From: Nitrincola tapanii
GTDB lineage: Bacteria > Pseudomonadota > Gammaproteobacteria > Pseudomonadales > Balneatricaceae
Length of the DNA: 64,000 bases
Direction: 5' to 3'
NCBI RefSeq assembly: GCF_008368715.1
Contig: NZ_SMRS01000009.1
Span: 49,942 to 113,941, forward strand
The position numbers and the translations under genes are program-made. Below the pieces are notes generated by a model. That model saw nothing but the letters and a program-made list of their open reading frames with translations, did no database searches and was not told the DNA's origin. Numbering within the stretch: the first letter of the stretch is position 1; each line of letters opens with the position of its first letter. Positions 42,866 through 53,866 of this stretch are shown in pieces.

Positions 42866-44242
42866 TCAGAAGAAGGTCAGGCCAACTTGGAAGAGGCGTT
42901 CTACTTCAACAATACGCCGCTTATCGACTAAGAAGAGAATTACGTGGTCATCGTTCTGAATCACAATATCGTCATGCGCGATGAGCACTTTGTCGTTACG
43001 GATAATCGCTCCGATGGTCGTTCCCGGAGGTAGATGAATCTCCTCTATCGCACGCCCGACCACTTTCGAAGAGTTACGATCACCATGTGCGATGGCTTCT
43101 AAAGCCTCAGCTGCACCGCGGCGCAAAGAGTGCACGGCAACAATGTCGCCACGACGTATATGAGTCAGTAGCGCACCAATCGTTGTCTGCTGAGGTGAAA
43201 TGGCGATATCGATCACCCCACCCTGCACTAGCTCAACATAGGCGGGGTTGTTAATCAAAGTCATCACGGTACGCACACCCAAGCGTTTTGCCAGCATGGA
43301 TGCCATGATATTGGCTTCATCATCGTTGGTCAGCGCACAGAAAACATCGGTATCTTCGATATTCTCTTCAATCAATAAATCACGATCCGAAGCACTGCCG
43401 TTCAAAACAATCGTGTTATTAAGATGACGTGAAAGGTAATGACAGCGCGAGAGATTGCGCTCGATTAGCTTAACCTGGAAATCCTGTTCCAGACTTTCCG
43501 CTAAGCGTGCACCGATATTCCCCCCGCCGGCAATGATAATACGCTTGTAAGGATTGTCGAGGCGACGCAATTCGCTCATCACCGCACGGATATCCTTCTT
43601 CGCCGCGATAAAAAACACTTCATCATCGGCTTCAATCACGGTATCCCCTTTTGGAATGATGGGGCGATCCTGACGAAAAATTGCGGCGACTCGGGTGTCT
43701 ACATTGGGCATGTGTGAGCGCAGAAAGGAGATTTCACGACCGACCAAGGGCCCACCGTAATAAGCGCGGACGGCGACCAGCTGGGCTTTCCCTTCAGCAA
43801 AGTCCAGTACCTGTAATGCGCCAGGATGCTGAATCATCTTTTTGATATGTTGAGTGACCAGCTCTTCTGGGCTGATTAAGACATCCACCGGCATAGCTTT
43901 GTCAGCAAACAAGACACGATCGTTATAGAGATAATCGTGTTCACGAATGCGGGCGATCTTAGTGGGGATATTAAATACCGTGTGTGCGACTTGGCAGGCC
44001 ACCATATTGACTTCATCGCTGTTGGTCACTGCAATCAACATGTCGGCATCCTGAGCCCCGGCCTGAGCTAAGACCGAAGGATTGGAGGCCGCACCATCGA
44101 GGGTACGAATATCCAGACGATCCGCTAATTCACGTAGACGGGCAGTGTCGGTATCGATAATGGTGATATCGTTGGCCTCACTCGCAAGGTTCTCAGCGAG
44201 CGTACCGCCGACCTGACCTGCACCAAGGATAATGATGTTCAT
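42866..44242 (-). CDS. trkA: Trk potassium uptake regulator TrkA
   Basis: Cytoplasmic NAD(H)/ATP-binding gating ring for TrkH. The 458 residues match E. coli (458). Two RCK halves, each with a Rossmann motif: [17 protein letters not shown] at about 3-19 and [17 protein letters not shown] near 235, and each followed by a TrkA-C domain. Its ATG overlaps the rsmB stop by 4 bases (ATGA). Confidence 0.98.
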   Translation of the reverse strand: MNIIILGAGQVGGTLAENLASEANDITIIDTDTARLRELADRLDIRTLDGAASNPSVLAQAGAQDADMLIAVTNSDEVNMVACQVAHTVFNIPTKIARIREHDYLYNDRVLFADKAMPVDVLISPEELVTQHIKKMIQHPGALQVLDFAEGKAQLVAVRAYYGGPLVGREISFLRSHMPNVDTRVAAIFRQDRPIIPKGDTVIEADDEVFFIAAKKDIRAVMSELRRLDNPYKRIIIAGGGNIGARLAESLEQDFQVKLIERNLSRCHYLSRHLNNTIVLNGSASDRDLLIEENIEDTDVFCALTNDDEANIMASMLAKRLGVRTVMTLINNPAYVELVQGGVIDIAISPQQTTIGALLTHIRRGDIVAVHSLRRGAAEALEAIAHGDRNSSKVVGRAIEEIHLPPGTTIGAIIRNDKVLIAHDDIVIQNDDHVILFLVDKRRIVEVERLFQVGLTFF

Positions 44243-45570
44243 CCTGTTTGCTCTCCCTCAGCGGGTGACCCTTTACGCAAGCGTGCGTAGAAGAAGCCGT
44301 CAGGCCCATCCAGCGCCGGGAAAATCTGGCGCATCCCTTGGCGATCCACGCCTAGGCTAAGGGGGATGGGATCAATCTCTGCATCCGCGTGTTGGCGGCA
44401 GAAACGCTCGATGACGCGCTCATTTTCTTGTGGAAAGATGGAGCAGGTGGCATAGACCAATAAACCACCGGGTGCCAAAAGTGGCCAAAGCGCTTCGAGT
44501 AGGGATAACTGGATTTTGGCTAAAGCTAGTAAGTCTTCACTCAGCCGCAAGAGCTTGATATCAGGGTTACGTCGAATCACCCCACTGCCACTACAGGGCG
44601 CATCAATCAAAATACGATCAAAGGGACGCCCATCCCACCAGTCTGTTTGTGTGGCATCGGTCAAGATCAGATGACACGCATCACTCAAACCTAAGCGCTC
44701 TAGGTTTTCGTTGATGCGTGCGGCGCGTTTTGGATTGAGTTCAAGGGCGATAACCTCTGCCAGATTCTCTTCTTTTTCCAGAAGATGGCAGAGTTTGCCA
44801 CCGGGTGCGGCACAGGCATCTAAGACCCGTTGTCCGGGGGCTAGTTGAAGCAGTTCGGCGCTCAGTTGCGCGGCCTCATCTTGAACACTGATCTCGCCAC
44901 GAGCAAATCCCGGAAGTTGTGTCACATCACAAGGTGTTTGCAGATAAATGCTGGTCGGGCTGTGTGCGCCGAGATGGGCCTGGATACCGGCTTCTTGTAG
45001 CTTGGTGAGCATCGCTGCGCGAGAGGTTAAGCGTGAGTTAACACGCAGCGTCATCGGTGCCCTTTGATCATTTTCCCAGACTAATTGTTGCCAATGCTCA
45101 GGCCAGTTATGGCGCAATTTATCGAGCATCCAGTCCGGATGGTTATAACGAAAAGTGCTCGATTCTGCATGCAGCTCGGCAATCAGTTGATCTTCTTCGC
45201 GCAGGTAACGTCTGAGTAAGGCGTTAATCAAGCCCTTGGCCCAAGGCTTATTCAATAGCCTCGCCGTTTTGACCGTTTCATCCACAGCGGCGTGTGTTGC
45301 TGTACGCATTTCTCGCAGCTGATAGAGGCCGATTAAAATGAGTGCGAGGACATCTGCATCTCGCTCACGCGGAGGTTCTCTTAGTAGATGCAAAGCGATG
45401 GCTTCCAGGCGGAAAAACTCTCGTAACGTGCCATAACAGAGTTGCTGTAGTAAGGGGCGTTCTTCTTCACGCACCTGGGTTAAGGCAGGCGGCAGGAGGC
45501 TGGATAAGGAGCCCTGTCCAAGAATTAGGGATTCGATCAGCTTGGTGGCTTGGAGGCGAAAAGGACTCAC
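44239..45570 (-). CDS. rsmB: 16S rRNA (cytosine-967-C5) methyltransferase
   Basis: Makes m5C967 in 16S rRNA. 443 residues. The N-terminal NusB-like domain (about 1-140) includes [14 protein letters not shown] and [13 protein letters not shown]. The SAM motif [17 protein letters not shown] lies near 250, and the two catalytic cysteines are in [17 protein letters not shown] and [12 protein letters not shown]. The start is GTG, with GAGG 10 bases upstream inside the fmt stop region. It is part of def-fmt-rsmB-trkA-trkH. Confidence 0.97.
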   Translation of the reverse strand: MSPFRLQATKLIESLILGQGSLSSLLPPALTQVREEERPLLQQLCYGTLREFFRLEAIALHLLREPPRERDADVLALILIGLYQLREMRTATHAAVDETVKTARLLNKPWAKGLINALLRRYLREEDQLIAELHAESSTFRYNHPDWMLDKLRHNWPEHWQQLVWENDQRAPMTLRVNSRLTSRAAMLTKLQEAGIQAHLGAHSPTSIYLQTPCDVTQLPGFARGEISVQDEAAQLSAELLQLAPGQRVLDACAAPGGKLCHLLEKEENLAEVIALELNPKRAARINENLERLGLSDACHLILTDATQTDWWDGRPFDRILIDAPCSGSGVIRRNPDIKLLRLSEDLLALAKIQLSLLEALWPLLAPGGLLVYATCSIFPQENERVIERFCRQHADAEIDPIPLSLGVDRQGMRQIFPALDGPDGFFYARLRKGSPAEGEQTG

Positions 45571-45574
45571 TTAA

Positions 45575-46534
45575 TTAAACCTCATGTGATCCAAACCTCA
45601 TGCCTACTTGGAAGGGATGTTTGCCGTTGAGTAAGGCTGCTAAGGGTTGAGCTTTAGCGCCCGGTAATTGCAGATAACGAATACACAGCACGCCTGAACC
45701 GGTTTGAACATGTAAGCCCTGCTTATCTAGAGCGATGAGTGTGCCGGGTGCGGCTGAGGTATGGGCGAGCTGACTGGGCTCGGCCTCCCAGATGCGTAGC
45801 GTTGCTTCGGCCATCTGGGTGTAACAGACCGGCCAAGGGTTCAGGCCACGCACTTGTCGAGCCAGGGTTTGAGCGGAAAGTGTCCAGTCGATCAGCCCCT
45901 CTTCTTTACTCAATTTGTGTGCATAACAGGCGAGCGTGTCATCTTGGGCTTCTGGGGTCAGCTTACCGGCGACTAAATGCTCTAGCCCAGTGACGAGGGT
46001 TTGAGCCCCGAGTTGAGCGAGTCGATCATGCAGCTGGCCACTGGTTTCATCTTCAGCGATCTGGAGATGTGTTTTGTACAGCATCGCACCGGTATCAAGA
46101 CCCACATCCATCTGCATCAAGGTAATGCCAGTTTCATGGTCTCCGGCCAAGAGAGCACGTTGAATGGGTGCGGCACCGCGCCAACGTGGCAAGAGCGAGG
46201 CGTGCACATTGAGGCAGCCAAGGCGCGGAATATCGAGTACGGCTTGCGGTAGGAGTAAACCATAGGCGACCACGATCATCAGATCAGGCTGAAGAGCCGC
46301 CAGTTCCGCTTGAGCTTCTGGGGTACGCAGACTGAGAGGCTGAAACACGGGCAATTGATGTTCCTGTGCCAGCGCCTTCACGGGGCTAGGTGTGAGTTTG
46401 CGTCCTCGACCCGCCGGACGGTCAGGCTGGGTATAAACGCCCAGTATGTCGTGTTCAGTCTCCAGTAAAGCGGCCAGGCTTTGGGCCGCGAATTCAGGCG
46501 TTCCGGCAAAGACTATACGTAAAGGGGCGTTCAT
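45575..46534 (-). CDS. fmt: Methionyl-tRNA formyltransferase
   Basis: Formylates initiator Met-tRNA using 10-formyl-THF. 319 residues from the ATG giving MNAPLRIVFAGTPEFAAQ, with GGAG 7 bases upstream; the frame reaches 46705 but the extension overlaps def and has no family similarity. The catalytic Asn/His lie in LNVHASLLPRWRGAAPI and the Asp in QMDVGLDTGAML. The C-terminal OB-like tRNA domain spans about 210-319. It is next to def, the enzyme that removes the formyl group. Confidence 0.97.
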   Translation of the reverse strand: MNAPLRIVFAGTPEFAAQSLAALLETEHDILGVYTQPDRPAGRGRKLTPSPVKALAQEHQLPVFQPLSLRTPEAQAELAALQPDLMIVVAYGLLLPQAVLDIPRLGCLNVHASLLPRWRGAAPIQRALLAGDHETGITLMQMDVGLDTGAMLYKTHLQIAEDETSGQLHDRLAQLGAQTLVTGLEHLVAGKLTPEAQDDTLACYAHKLSKEEGLIDWTLSAQTLARQVRGLNPWPVCYTQMAEATLRIWEAEPSQLAHTSAAPGTLIALDKQGLHVQTGSGVLCIRYLQLPGAKAQPLAALLNGKHPFQVGMRFGSHEV

Positions 46535-46580
46535 ATCAGGCTCCGCAGTCGAAAGGGTCAAAACATTCAGCGAACAGAAA

Positions 46581-47096
46581 TCAATGTTGCAGCTGTTCCT
46601 GTTTGTGTTTTTTTTCCAGCTTACTGCGAATCCGCGTGCGCTTGAGATTAGACAAGTAATCAACAAAAAGCTTGCCATTGAGATGATCCATCTCGTGCTG
46701 CACACAAACGGCTAACAGGCCTTCCGCTTCAAAAATCTGGGTTTCTCCCTGGCGATTCAAGCACTCAACACGGATGCGATTTGGGCGCTCAACCGTTTCA
46801 TAAAAACCGGGAACCGATAAACATCCTTCTTGCATCTCTTCCAGCTCATCTGCCAGGAGGGTAACTTTAGGATTGATCAAGACCAGCGGTTCGCTGCGAT
46901 CTTCTGAGAGATCGATCACAATCACTTGTTTGTGTACGTTAACCTGGGTTGCGGCTAAGCCTATCCCTGGAGCGTCATACATGGTTTCAAACATATCATC
47001 GATCAATTGACGGATTTCGTCATCGACCTGCTCGACAGGTTCGGCAATCGTACGCAGACGCGGATCTGGAAATTCAAGAATTGTCAGTAGGGCCAT
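46581..47096 (-). CDS. def: Peptide deformylase
   Basis: Metalloenzyme removing the N-formyl group from nascent proteins. The 171 residues are standard. The three motifs are present: GIGLAATQV (about 46-54), EGCLSVPG with the Cys ligand (about 90-97) and [12 protein letters not shown] with both His ligands and the catalytic Glu (about 132-143). It is the first gene of def-fmt-rsmB-trkAH and is divergent from the LysM gene. Confidence 0.98.
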   Translation of the reverse strand: MALLTILEFPDPRLRTIAEPVEQVDDEIRQLIDDMFETMYDAPGIGLAATQVNVHKQVIVIDLSEDRSEPLVLINPKVTLLADELEEMQEGCLSVPGFYETVERPNRIRVECLNRQGETQIFEAEGLLAVCVQHEMDHLNGKLFVDYLSNLKRTRIRSKLEKKHKQEQLQH

Positions 47097-47254
47097 AGGA
47101 ATTCAACTTTTTAACCTGCAGGATCGGACACAGATAGGTGACGTACCTATCAGTTCCGCCTATTATAACCAATAGATTTCTGAATGCATTGTTAAGATGC
47201 CAAGGCCCGTAGCCAAACAGCCTGTTTGCGGGCGTTTTTCACAGGGAACCGGAT

Positions 47255-48292
47255 ATGAAACGACTGCTTTGTGGGCTTTTGACAGCCAGCGTGCTTTGGA
47301 CCGGATCGGTATTGGCCGAGGTCAGGCAAGATCGATTGCAATTAAAAGAAGGCCATCCGACGGAGTATGTCGTGGTCAAGGGTGATACGCTTTGGGATAT
47401 CTCCGGTCGTTTTCTGGATCGTCCCTGGTTATGGCCAGAAATATGGGGTGTGAATCCCCAAATTGATAATCCTCATCTGATCTATCCAGGTGATGTTATC
47501 TACCTGACTTGGGTAGATGGTCAGCCGCGTTTGAGTTTGCGTCCAACTTCCGGTGTGCGCAAGCTTTCGCCGCAGGTTCGTGTTCTGCCACTGGATCAGG
47601 CGATCCCCGCGATTCCTTTGCGCGATATCATCAGCTTTATCAATAACAACCTCGTGGTCGATGAAGATCTGTTGCAGGATGCGCCTTATGTCGTGGGGGG
47701 GGATAACCGCCGTATCATTACCGGTGCCGGTGATCGGGTTTATGCGCGTGGGCATTTGAAATCCGATGATCGCCATCAAGTCATTTATCGTCCCGCCAAG
47801 CCTTATTATGATCCGGTGACCGGTGAGCTGCTTGGCCATGAGCTGTTTAAAGTGGCCGATGCCACCGTGACATCGGTGCAAGAAGAGATTCTGACTTTGC
47901 AGATCCGCAGTTCACATGAAGAGGTGCGTTCTGAATATCGTGTGATGCCTTCAGATACTCGGCGCATCCAGTCGGTCTTTTATCCGCAACCTGGGCCAGA
48001 AATTGAGCAGGCACAGATAATGGATGTCCTGAAAGGCGTTGCTAAAATCGGTCAGTTCGATTCGGTTGTGTTGAATATAGGTGAGCGTGATCAGGTTGAG
48101 CCAGGTCATGTTTTTGCGGTTTTCCGTAAGGGTGAAACGCTGAATGATCCGATCACCCGTGAAACGATTCAGTTGCCTGCCGAGCGTGCCGGTATCTTGA
48201 TGGTGTATCGTGTATTCGACAAAGTCAGTTATGGTTTAGTGATGCGTGCAACCGATGTGATCACGGTCGGTGATGAGGTACGTGCGCCTTAA
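47255..48292 (+). CDS. LysM-domain exported protein
   Basis: 345 residues with a signal peptide (about 1-21, MKRLLCGLLTASVLWTGSV then LA-E). The LysM peptidoglycan-binding domain follows at about 37-90, opening EYVVVKGDTLWDISGRFL and including WPEIWGVNPQIDNPHLIYPGD. The rest is a conserved periplasmic domain of unknown function found in the same position upstream of dprA in Pseudomonas (PA0020-like). It is likely bound to the cell wall and may be a division or wall-remodelling factor; the role is inferred from the LysM domain alone. Confidence 0.92.
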   Translation: MKRLLCGLLTASVLWTGSVLAEVRQDRLQLKEGHPTEYVVVKGDTLWDISGRFLDRPWLWPEIWGVNPQIDNPHLIYPGDVIYLTWVDGQPRLSLRPTSGVRKLSPQVRVLPLDQAIPAIPLRDIISFINNNLVVDEDLLQDAPYVVGGDNRRIITGAGDRVYARGHLKSDDRHQVIYRPAKPYYDPVTGELLGHELFKVADATVTSVQEEILTLQIRSSHEEVRSEYRVMPSDTRRIQSVFYPQPGPEIEQAQIMDVLKGVAKIGQFDSVVLNIGERDQVEPGHVFAVFRKGETLNDPITRETIQLPAERAGILMVYRVFDKVSYGLVMRATDVITVGDEVRAP

Positions 48293-48366
48293 CATGATTG
48301 GGTTGATCGGGTGCGGTTCAGTATCCATCGACCATCAACGCTCTTCATCTTGCCAAGGAGTGGCCT

Positions 48367-49569
48367 ATGTTACCCAAGGAATGGGTTGCCGCCAGCTTAC
48401 TGCCGGGTATTGGCCCGGCAACTCTGTTTAAACTCTATCAACAAGGCATTCGTCCCCTCGCCTTGCTGGAAAATCAATTACCCACCGGCTGGCGTTTGCG
48501 CCATGAAACCTACGCGGCTCTTGCTCGCAAGCCCCATCACTGGCTGGCCCTGGCTGAATCTCTCTTGGTGCAGGCCGAAGTGGATCAGCAGCTGTGTCTC
48601 TGTTTAGAAGATCCGCGTTATCCCGCTCGTTTGTTACAACTGCCTGATCCCCCTCCTCTTTTATGGGTGCGGGGTGATCATGAAATTCTACATTGGCCAC
48701 AAATTGCTGTGGTTGGCAGTCGTCGTCCTAGCTTCCAAGGGCAAGCCTTGGCTTTAGAGTTCGGGCAGAAATTGACACAACGAGGCTTGATTCTGACCAG
48801 CGGTTTGGCCTTGGGCGTAGACAGTCAGGCGCATCGGGCGAGTATCGAGGAAAAAATGCCAGGTGTTGCCGTTTTGGGCAGTAGCTTGGATCAGGTCTAC
48901 CCGAGGCGTAATTTGGGTTTGGCTCAGTCGCTTCTAGAACAGGGAGGCTGTTTAGTCTCAGAATGGCCACCGGGCACACCGCCTGTGGCGCAAAACTTTC
49001 CCAAACGTAATCGTATCCTGAGTGGATTAAGTTTAGGGGTGCTGGTGGTGGAGGCGGCTGAGTTGAGTGGTTCCTTAATTACCGCACGTTTAGCGTTAGA
49101 GCAGGGTCGTGAGGTCTTTGCCTTGCCTGGATCGCTACAAAATCCGATGAGTCGTGGATGTTTGCAACTGATTCGTGAGGGCGCTGAGTTGGTCTATGAA
49201 GTGGAACATCTGCTCACCGCGTTAGCTCCTGGAATCACCGCTCAAAGGGCTTCATTATCGACCATGACATCCTTGAGTGACGCGGCTCTACTTAAGGCTG
49301 CAGAAACGGACGTAGCGATGAGCCTGCGCTCAGATGCTGACACCCTGCGCTCAGATGCTGACACTAAGTTGCCTGCCCAGACGTGTGTGGCGGGTTTAGC
49401 ACCTGAGCTGAATCAAGTCCTGGACAAGATAGAGTTCAGTGCTGTGAGTCTTGATGAGCTGTGTGAGCGCTTACAATGGCCTTTTCCACGCTTACAGCAG
49501 GCCTTGATGGAGTTGGAGCTACTTGGTTATGTGCGTGCAGAAGCTGAGCGTGTAGAACGTGTTTGCTGA
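48367..49569 (+). CDS. dprA: DNA-processing protein DprA
   Basis: Loads RecA on incoming single-stranded DNA during transformation. 400 residues. The N-terminal helical domain is followed by the Rossmann-like domain with VVGSRRPSFQGQALALEFG, TSGLALGVDSQAHR, FPKRNRILSGLS and FALPGSLQNPMSRGC. The C-terminal winged helix (about 335-400) ends LGYVRAEAERVERVC. A perfect 21-bp tandem duplication (49323-49364) lies in the linker between the two, adding LRSDADT twice. AAGGAG is 8 bases before the ATG. Confidence 0.96.
   Translation: MLPKEWVAASLLPGIGPATLFKLYQQGIRPLALLENQLPTGWRLRHETYAALARKPHHWLALAESLLVQAEVDQQLCLCLEDPRYPARLLQLPDPPPLLWVRGDHEILHWPQIAVVGSRRPSFQGQALALEFGQKLTQRGLILTSGLALGVDSQAHRASIEEKMPGVAVLGSSLDQVYPRRNLGLAQSLLEQGGCLVSEWPPGTPPVAQNFPKRNRILSGLSLGVLVVEAAELSGSLITARLALEQGREVFALPGSLQNPMSRGCLQLIREGAELVYEVEHLLTALAPGITAQRASLSTMTSLSDAALLKAAETDVAMSLRSDADTLRSDADTKLPAQTCVAGLAPELNQVLDKIEFSAVSLDELCERLQWPFPRLQQALMELELLGYVRAEAERVERVC
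49323..49364 (+). repeat. Two perfect tandem copies of a 21-bp unit in dprA
   Basis: Units at 49323-49343 and 49344-49364 are identical (CCTGCGCTCAGATGCTGACAC). Because 21 is a multiple of three the frame is kept and the linker reads SLRSDADTLRSDADTK. Identity of both copies implies a recent duplication. Confidence 0.95.
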
Positions 49570-49680
49570 GCAGAAATGAAAGGGTTTCACTTTTCCAGTT
49601 CTTCAATACAAGGTATCCTGCAGGGCTTTATTTTCCAAGGTTAAGCGCGGCGCCGAGCGCCCACAACGCAGGATGGACAG

Positions 49681-50169
49681 ATGCAGCCAAAAGTAGGCGT
49701 AATCATGGGATCCAAGTCGGATTGGCCGACCATGGAACATGCGGTAGAAATGTTGGAACGCTTGGGTGTTCCTTATGAAACTCAGGTGGTATCCGCCCAT
49801 CGTACCCCAGATCTTCTTTTCGACTATGCGAAAAGTGCAGCATCACGCGGTTTACAAGTGATTATTGCGGGTGCTGGGGGCGCTGCCCATCTGCCGGGTA
49901 TGGCCGCCTCACAAACTGAGTTGCCTGTTTTGGGTGTACCTGTTGAATCTAAAGCACTGAGTGGTATGGATTCACTCCTGTCGATTGTGCAGATGCCGGG
50001 TGGTGTTCCCGTGGGGACTTTGGCCATAGGTAAAGCGGGAGCGACCAACGCTGGCATTATGGCGGCACAGATCGTGGCTCTGCAGGATGCAGCGGTTAAG
50101 CAGGCCTTGATTGAGTTTCGTCAACAACAGACTCAAAACGTGCTGGATCATCCAGATCCGCGTCCTTAA
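49681..50169 (+). CDS. purE: N5-carboxyaminoimidazole ribonucleotide mutase
   Basis: Purine synthesis: converts N5-CAIR to CAIR. The 162 residues are the class I PurE length. The N-terminus has [20 protein letters not shown] in conserved blocks, and SAHRTPD (about 41-47) holds the catalytic His. [11 protein letters not shown] and [19 protein letters not shown] are family blocks. It is followed by a hairpin and then purK, so the two act in sequence. The pair is inserted between dprA and tsaC. Confidence 0.98.
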   Translation: MQPKVGVIMGSKSDWPTMEHAVEMLERLGVPYETQVVSAHRTPDLLFDYAKSAASRGLQVIIAGAGGAAHLPGMAASQTELPVLGVPVESKALSGMDSLLSIVQMPGGVPVGTLAIGKAGATNAGIMAAQIVALQDAAVKQALIEFRQQQTQNVLDHPDPRP

Positions 50170-50170
50170 G

Positions 50171-50190
50171 CCCAGCTTCCCTAAGCTGGG
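50171..50190 (+). terminator. Hairpin between purE and purK
   Basis: Perfect 8-bp stem CCCAGCTT / AAGCTGGG with a CCCT loop, starting just after the purE stop. The downstream sequence TTCGTTCAATTTT is only weakly U-rich, so it may be a partial terminator or an mRNA stabiliser within the purEK transcript. Confidence 0.5.
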
Positions 50191-50226
50191 TTCGTTCAAT
50201 TTTAAAACCATGAGGTCTTTCGCCCT

Positions 50227-51357
50227 ATGCGCATAGGTATTCTGGGTGCCGGTCAATTAGGACAGATGTTGGCACTGGCAGGTTATCCACTGGGTAATCG
50301 CTTTGTCTTTTTTGATACCAGTGGCAGCCCGAGTGCCGATATAGGCCGCACCTTCAATGCGAATGAAGATGGCAGCGCCCTGCAAGCCTTCTTGCAAGAG
50401 GTGGATCTCGTCACTTACGAGTTTGAGCATCTGCCGGTTGAGCTGGTGCGCCAGGTTGCGGCACTTAAGCCTTTATATCCCAGTGTTGAAGCGATACGTG
50501 TTTGCCAGAATCGTGCTGAAGAAAAAGCACTGTTTGATCGCTTAAATATTCCTGTTGCACCCTATCGTCTTGTGGCCAGTGCCGAAGAGTTGGCTGAGGC
50601 GTGCCGAGAGTTGATGCAGCAGGGTGCTGCCGCCGTGGTCGCTAAATCGATTACAGAAGGCTATGACGGTAAGGGGCAGGCCGTGCTGCGTGATGCCTCA
50701 GACGCTCAAGCGGCTTGGCAGGCGATTGGCCATGAGCGTTTAGTGGTTGAGGCATTTGTCGACTTTGTGCGTGAAGTGTCCATGATTGCCGTGCGCGGGC
50801 AAAAAGGGGATGTGGTGTTTTATCCCATGGCGGAAAATCATCATAGCGAAGGTATTCTGCGCTACTCCTTGGCGCCTATGCCGGATCTTGCGGCTGAAGT
50901 GCAGCGTCAGGCCGAGGGCTATATTCATGCCCTACTCGATGCTTTGGAGTATGTGGGTGTGCTCACGCTTGAGCTTTTCCAAACTGCCGATGGGCGTTTA
51001 GTGGCCAATGAGATGGCACCGAGAGTGCACAACTCGGGTCATTGGACCCAAAATGGCGCGGTGACCAGCCAGTTCGAAAACCATCTGCGTGCCATTCAAG
51101 GCTTGCCTCTGGGGGATACCCGAGCCTTAGCGCCGACTTGTATGGTGAACATTATTGGACAATCGGCTCCTGCCGAGGTGTTATTAGCTTTACCCGAGGC
51201 GCATTTGCATCTTTACGGTAAGGAAGAGCGCCCTGGGCGTAAGCTGGGTCATCTGAATCTGGTGGCGGCGGATACGGCAAGTTTGCTCAAAAACGTTGAG
51301 CAAGCTAGCCAAAAATTACCGGATGCACCAGCTCCTAAATTTAGTTTTGTTGTGTAA
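50227..51357 (+). CDS. purK: N5-carboxyaminoimidazole ribonucleotide synthase
   Basis: ATP-grasp enzyme that carboxylates AIR with bicarbonate, providing the PurE substrate. 376 residues. The N-terminus is IGILGAGQLGQMLALAGY. The ATP-grasp core has KSITEGYDGKGQAVL and NEMAPRVHNSGHWTQNG (about 262-278). It lies 57 bases downstream of purE. Confidence 0.98.
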   Translation: MRIGILGAGQLGQMLALAGYPLGNRFVFFDTSGSPSADIGRTFNANEDGSALQAFLQEVDLVTYEFEHLPVELVRQVAALKPLYPSVEAIRVCQNRAEEKALFDRLNIPVAPYRLVASAEELAEACRELMQQGAAAVVAKSITEGYDGKGQAVLRDASDAQAAWQAIGHERLVVEAFVDFVREVSMIAVRGQKGDVVFYPMAENHHSEGILRYSLAPMPDLAAEVQRQAEGYIHALLDALEYVGVLTLELFQTADGRLVANEMAPRVHNSGHWTQNGAVTSQFENHLRAIQGLPLGDTRALAPTCMVNIIGQSAPAEVLLALPEAHLHLYGKEERPGRKLGHLNLVAADTASLLKNVEQASQKLPDAPAPKFSFVV

Positions 51358-51376
51358 CAGTAACGAGAGTGATGAG

Positions 51377-51934
51377 ATGAATAACTGGCAGTTACATCAG
51401 GCTGTCAGGATCCTTCACCAGGGAGGGGTGCTAGCCTATCCGACCGAAGCGGTCTGGGGCTTGGGTTGTGATCCTTGGAATGCCGATGCCGTAAGACATA
51501 TATTGCGCATTAAGCGTCGTCCTGAACATAAAGGTTTAATCCTTGTTGCCGCCAATATGGAGCAACTACACCCCCTGCTGGCACCCTTAACACAGCAAGA
51601 GCGTGAGCGTATTGCCGCCACTTGGCCGGGTCCGAATACTTGGCTGATTCCGGATCCTCAGGGTTTTGTGCCCACTTGGGTCAAAGGTCATCATGCGAGT
51701 GTGGCCGTTCGAGTCAGTGATCATCCTCTGGTGCAGCGTTTGTGTTCAGCCTGGGGACGCCCTCTAATTTCGACTTCAGCCAATCCAGCGAGCTACCCTC
51801 CTGCAAGGGATAGGCTGCGAGTAATGACTTACTTCGGATCTAAGCTTGATTTGGTCGTGCATGGCCAAACAGGGGGGTATAGTCAGCCCAGCACCATTCG
51901 TTCGCTACACGATTCATATATCATCCGACCGTAG
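51377..51934 (+). CDS. tsaC: Threonylcarbamoyl-AMP synthase
   Basis: Makes threonylcarbamoyl-AMP for t6A37 of ANN-decoding tRNAs. 185 residues (E. coli TsaC 190) from the ATG giving MNNWQLHQAVRILHQGGVLAYPTEAV; the longer frame overlaps purK and is unlikely. The Sua5/YciO/YrdC fold is evident from GGVLAYPTEAVWGLGCDP, KRRPEHKGLILVA and RPLISTSANPAS. It is first of tsaC-hemF-aroE. Confidence 0.96.
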   Translation: MNNWQLHQAVRILHQGGVLAYPTEAVWGLGCDPWNADAVRHILRIKRRPEHKGLILVAANMEQLHPLLAPLTQQERERIAATWPGPNTWLIPDPQGFVPTWVKGHHASVAVRVSDHPLVQRLCSAWGRPLISTSANPASYPPARDRLRVMTYFGSKLDLVVHGQTGGYSQPSTIRSLHDSYIIRP

Positions 51935-51953
51935 TAAGTGTTTGCTTACCTAG

Positions 51954-52897
<944 letters not shown>

Positions 52898-52898
<1 letters not shown>

Positions 52899-53734
52899 TG
52901 GATCAATATTGGGTGATTGGGAATCCGATCGCGCACAGTAAATCACCGCTGATTCATCGTTTATTTGCTGAACAGACACAAGAGTCTTTGAACTATGCTC
53001 CCCTGCTGGGTGAAGAGGGGCGGTTTGCCCAACAAGTGCAGGAGGCTTTGCAGGGCAGCGGTAAGGGAATGAATGTGACGCTCCCGTTTAAAGAGCAAGC
53101 GTGGGCGCTAGCTGAGGTGCGCTCGCAAGCAGCACAAGCGGCCGGTGCGGTAAACACTCTGTGGCGAGATGAGCAGGGTCGTTTGTGTGGTGACAATACG
53201 GATGGTTGTGGCCTTGTCACGGATCTGATCAAAAATCATCACGTGATGTTATCTGGGCAAAGGGTTTTGTTACTGGGAGCCGGTGGTGCGGCACGCGGGG
53301 TTGTGTTGCCTTTACTTCAGGCCGGTGTTGCCGAATTGGTGATCGCTAACCGCACGCTGAGTAAGGCGGAAACTCTCGTGAACGATTTAGCACCTTTTGC
53401 GCTGAATGCAGCACGATTACACGCCTGTGCTTTTTCAGATCTGGGAGAGGCGCCTTTTGATCTCATTATCAATGCGACCTCAGCCAGTTTACAGGGAGCT
53501 CTACCTGCCATCTCTACCAAGTTAGTCTCTACTCACACCCTGTGTTACGACATGATGTATGCGGCGGAGCCAACGGCCTTTTGTCTTTGGGCAGAAGCGC
53601 AAGGTGGCCGTGCCTTGGATGGCTTAGGGATGCTGATAGAGCAGGCGGCTGAGGCATTTTATATCTGGCGTGGCGTCCGACCTCAGACGGCGAGTGTCAT
53701 GCAAGCGCTGCGACAGGCACTGCAGAACGTTTAA
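52898..53734 (+). CDS. aroE: Shikimate dehydrogenase (NADP+)
   Basis: Reduces 3-dehydroshikimate to shikimate. 278 residues from the ATG at 52898 (MDQYWVIGNPIAHSKSP), with AGAGGAG 6 bases upstream. Substrate site: GNPIAHSKSPLIH and NVTLPFKEQA with the catalytic Lys. NADP site: LLLGAGGAARGVVLPLL and ANRTLSKAETL. It shares the hemF-aroE junction known from Pseudomonas. Confidence 0.97.
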
Positions 53735-53866
53735 TTCATCGAGCTCAGGCACAAGTTCAGGCACTTAACAAGATGAATCCTTGAAACCCAAGCTATTCAA
53801 TTGCTTGCGTCTGTCATCAGGATCAGGCTATAAACTTGGGAAAGCGTCCAGTAGAGGGAAATGCCC

